64,000 bases of DNA from Cognatundibacterium oligocarboniphilum (lineage in GTDB: Bacteria; Pseudomonadota; Gammaproteobacteria; Burkholderiales; Burkholderiaceae_D), in the NCBI RefSeq assembly GCF_013377855.1, contig NZ_JABXYJ010000010.1, positions 27,149 through 91,148 on the forward strand. The letters run 5' to 3'. The notes beneath the pieces were generated by a model, which did not search any database, was not told the DNA's origin, and saw nothing but the letters and a program-made list of their open reading frames with translations. Positions 62,805-64,000 of this stretch are shown one piece after another. The stretch's first letter is position 1. Every line of letters starts with the position of its first letter. A program made the position numbers and the translations under genes.

Positions 62805-63398
62805 TTATACCTTTTCGACCTGAGCAAATTCCAGCTCAACCGGGGTTGCACGACCAAAGATAGTGACCGTCACGCGGACTTTAGATTTTTCGTAATTCAC
62901 TTCTTCAACATTGCCATTGAAATCAGTGAATGGACCTTCTTTAATCCGGACAACCTCGCCAACTTCATACAACACTTTTGGCCGTGGTTTCTCAACACCA
63001 TCCTGCATCTGCTGCAAAATCTTATCAACCTCATGCTGAGGGATAGGAGATGGCTTATTGGATTTACCACCGATAAAACCGGTTACCTTGTTGGTGTTTT
63101 TCACCAGATGCCATGTATCGTCAGTCATTTCCATTTCAACGAACACATAGCTCGGAAACAGACGACGCTCGGTGACTGCCTTGCGGCCGTTACGAACTTC
63201 GATTACTTCTTCTGTCGGCACTAAAATCCGGCCAAACAGATCTTGCATACCAGCACGGTCGATACGCTCAACCAGTGCGCGCTGAACACTTTTCTCCATA
63301 CCTGAGTAGGCATGAACCGCATACCATCTTTTAGCACTTTTGGGCACAGACACCACTGGCGCTGTACCCTGTTCGTTTTCCTGAATGTTATCGCTCAT
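62805..63398 (-). CDS. nusG: Transcription termination/antitermination protein NusG
   Basis: A 197-residue factor that couples RNA polymerase with ribosomes and Rho. The NGN domain ([38 protein letters not shown] strand with [25 protein letters not shown]) precedes the KOW domain ([50 protein letters not shown]). The first 25 residues are an acidic, disordered extension. I start it at ATG 63398, overlapping the secE stop as TAATG; an ATG four codons upstream is possible. Confidence 0.96.
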   Translation of the reverse strand: MSDNIQENEQGTAPVVSVPKSAKRWYAVHAYSGMEKSVQRALVERIDRAGMQDLFGRILVPTEEVIEVRNGRKAVTERRLFPSYVFVEMEMTDDTWHLVKNTNKVTGFIGGKSNKPSPIPQHEVDKILQQMQDGVEKPRPKVLYEVGEVVRIKEGPFTDFNGNVEEVNYEKSKVRVTVTIFGRATPVELEFAQVEKV

Positions 63399-63787
63399 TA
63401 TTTTTTCCATCCAAGGATTACGTCATACAACATAAACTCCAGAAACTTATCCGTTCCCCAGAGAAAGATCGCCATAATCAAAACAAAACCAAAAACGACG
63501 GCAGTAATCTGCCCGGCTTCCTTACGCGTTGGCCATACAACTTTTTTTGTTTCACGGACCGCTTCTTTCGCGAACTCAACGAAGTCACGTCCCACCTGAG
63601 AAACAGAAACCAGACCGACAGCAACCACCAAACCAGCCAACAATGCAATCACACGAACCCACGAGGACTGACCAGCAAGAACATAAAAAGCAGCAATTCC
63701 AGCAACGATCGCAATAGCCGCCAGAATGACTTTATATTTGTCACCTGAGGTATTAACTGTTTGTACGGAATGATTAGACATACTCAT
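63398..63787 (-). CDS. secE: Preprotein translocase subunit SecE
   Basis: A 129-residue, three-helix form as in E. coli. Helices lie at about 20-37, 43-60 and 95-115; between the last two is the conserved amphipathic stretch [27 protein letters not shown], which contacts SecY. It stabilises the SecYEG channel. Two ATG codons (63787 and 63781) are possible starts. It lies 29 bases after tRNA-Trp and is cotranscribed with nusG. Confidence 0.95.
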   Translation of the reverse strand: MSMSNHSVQTVNTSGDKYKVILAAIAIVAGIAAFYVLAGQSSWVRVIALLAGLVVAVGLVSVSQVGRDFVEFAKEAVRETKKVVWPTRKEAGQITAVVFGFVLIMAIFLWGTDKFLEFMLYDVILGWKK

Positions 63788-63816
63788 TTACTTTCGGTGC
63801 CCTGCGGCTTTGATGG

Positions 63817-63892
63817 TGGCAGGGGCGGAGGGAATCGAACCCCCAGCCTACGGTTTTGGAGACCGTCGCTCTGCCAATTGAGCTACACCCCT
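63817..63892 (-). tRNA. trpT: tRNA-Trp (CCA anticodon)
   Basis: A 76-base cloverleaf with encoded CCA end. Acceptor AGGGGTG pairs with CGCCCCT; D arm GCTC/GAGC; anticodon arm ACGGT-CTCCAAA-ACCGT with anticodon CCA; T arm GGGGG-TTCGATT-CCCTC closes with one mismatch tolerated. It stands between tuf and secE, the standard place in Betaproteobacteria. Confidence 0.97.
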
Positions 63893-63918
63893 ACATCTTT
63901 GAAACTACTCAAATTATC

Positions 63919-63943
63919 ACGGCGACCCAGAACAGATCGCCGT
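63919..63943 (-). terminator. Hairpin between tuf and tRNA-Trp
   Basis: ACGGCGA and TCGCCGT form a perfect seven-pair stem around 11 bases. On the minus strand only GATAATTTG follows, so it is a weak terminator or a processing site that separates tuf from the tRNA. Confidence 0.45.
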
Positions 63944-63970
63944 ATTTGAATGGCAGCTTACAAACTTCTA

Positions 63971-64000
63971 TTACTCGATAATCTTGGCAACCACACCCGC
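63971..64000 (-). CDS. tuf: Elongation factor Tu, last nine codons (cut by window end)
   Basis: On the minus strand the last 30 bases read AGVVAKIIE and TAA. This is the C-terminal end of EF-Tu (…GAGVVAKIIE) as found in Betaproteobacteria, and a tuf gene is expected here before tRNA-Trp and secE. Only the end is in the window. Confidence 0.85.
   Translation of the reverse strand, partial: AGVVAKIIE

Overview
The window reads as a chromosomal segment of a betaproteobacterium, probably a Burkholderiales member close to Oxalobacteraceae. This is inferred from the tuf, tRNA-Trp, secE, nusG, rplKAJL, rpoBC block, the birA-coaX-SPOR gene order, and the protein flavour. No 16S rRNA gene is present, so the genus cannot be fixed. 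No phage, insertion sequence or CRISPR array was found.

Positions 1-6992 hold the end of an ECF sigma factor, then a tight + strand operon: a c5-type cytochrome lipoprotein, a lactone-oxidase-like flavoprotein and a fold-III PLP protein, each overlapping the next by ATGA. A TonB-dependent receptor and a TetR regulator with a palindromic operator follow. All three operon proteins carry export signals. I read this as an envelope oxidation system for an unknown imported substrate, and it is the best candidate here for an undescribed system.

Positions 7027-17107 are a complete malonate use locus on the minus strand: a TRAP transporter (P, Q, M subunits), then mdcA, mdcC, a fused mdcDE, mdcG, mdcB and mdcH. 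A divergent GntR/FCD regulator has a TTGTATACAA operator in the shared promoter. The transporter supplies malonate, MdcA/C/DE decarboxylate it on a phosphoribosyl-dephospho-CoA ACP, MdcB and MdcG make and attach that group, and MdcH loads malonyl onto it.

Positions 17104-30916 carry an HD-GYP protein, a queuosine-precursor transporter, a sulfur-response group (ArsR/BigR-like regulator, TauE/SafE permease, persulfide-dioxygenase-like metallo-beta-lactamase), a phosphofructokinase with mixed donor-site residues, a 1206-residue GAF-GAF-PAS-GGDEF-EAL protein, a CNNM/HlyC-type membrane protein, a Gcr-family membrane protein and a YitT-family protein.

Positions 31258-44442 are mostly single genes: FabH-like synthase, P-type ATPase, TlpA-like thioredoxin, an Lrp regulator divergent from an enterobacterial-type lysA, an esterase, Cu/Zn superoxide dismutase, a PhyH-family dioxygenase, DAHP synthase and an M16 peptidase. 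Several rho-independent terminators separate them.

Positions 44443-45829 are AT-rich and nearly gene-free, with one BLUF blue-light photoreceptor gene flanked by two copies of a palindromic repeat. Positions 45830-48816 hold hutF, hutG and an IclR regulator. From 48983 to the end, on the minus strand, come SPOR, coaX and birA, then the transcription/translation block from rpoC back to the C-terminus of EF-Tu.
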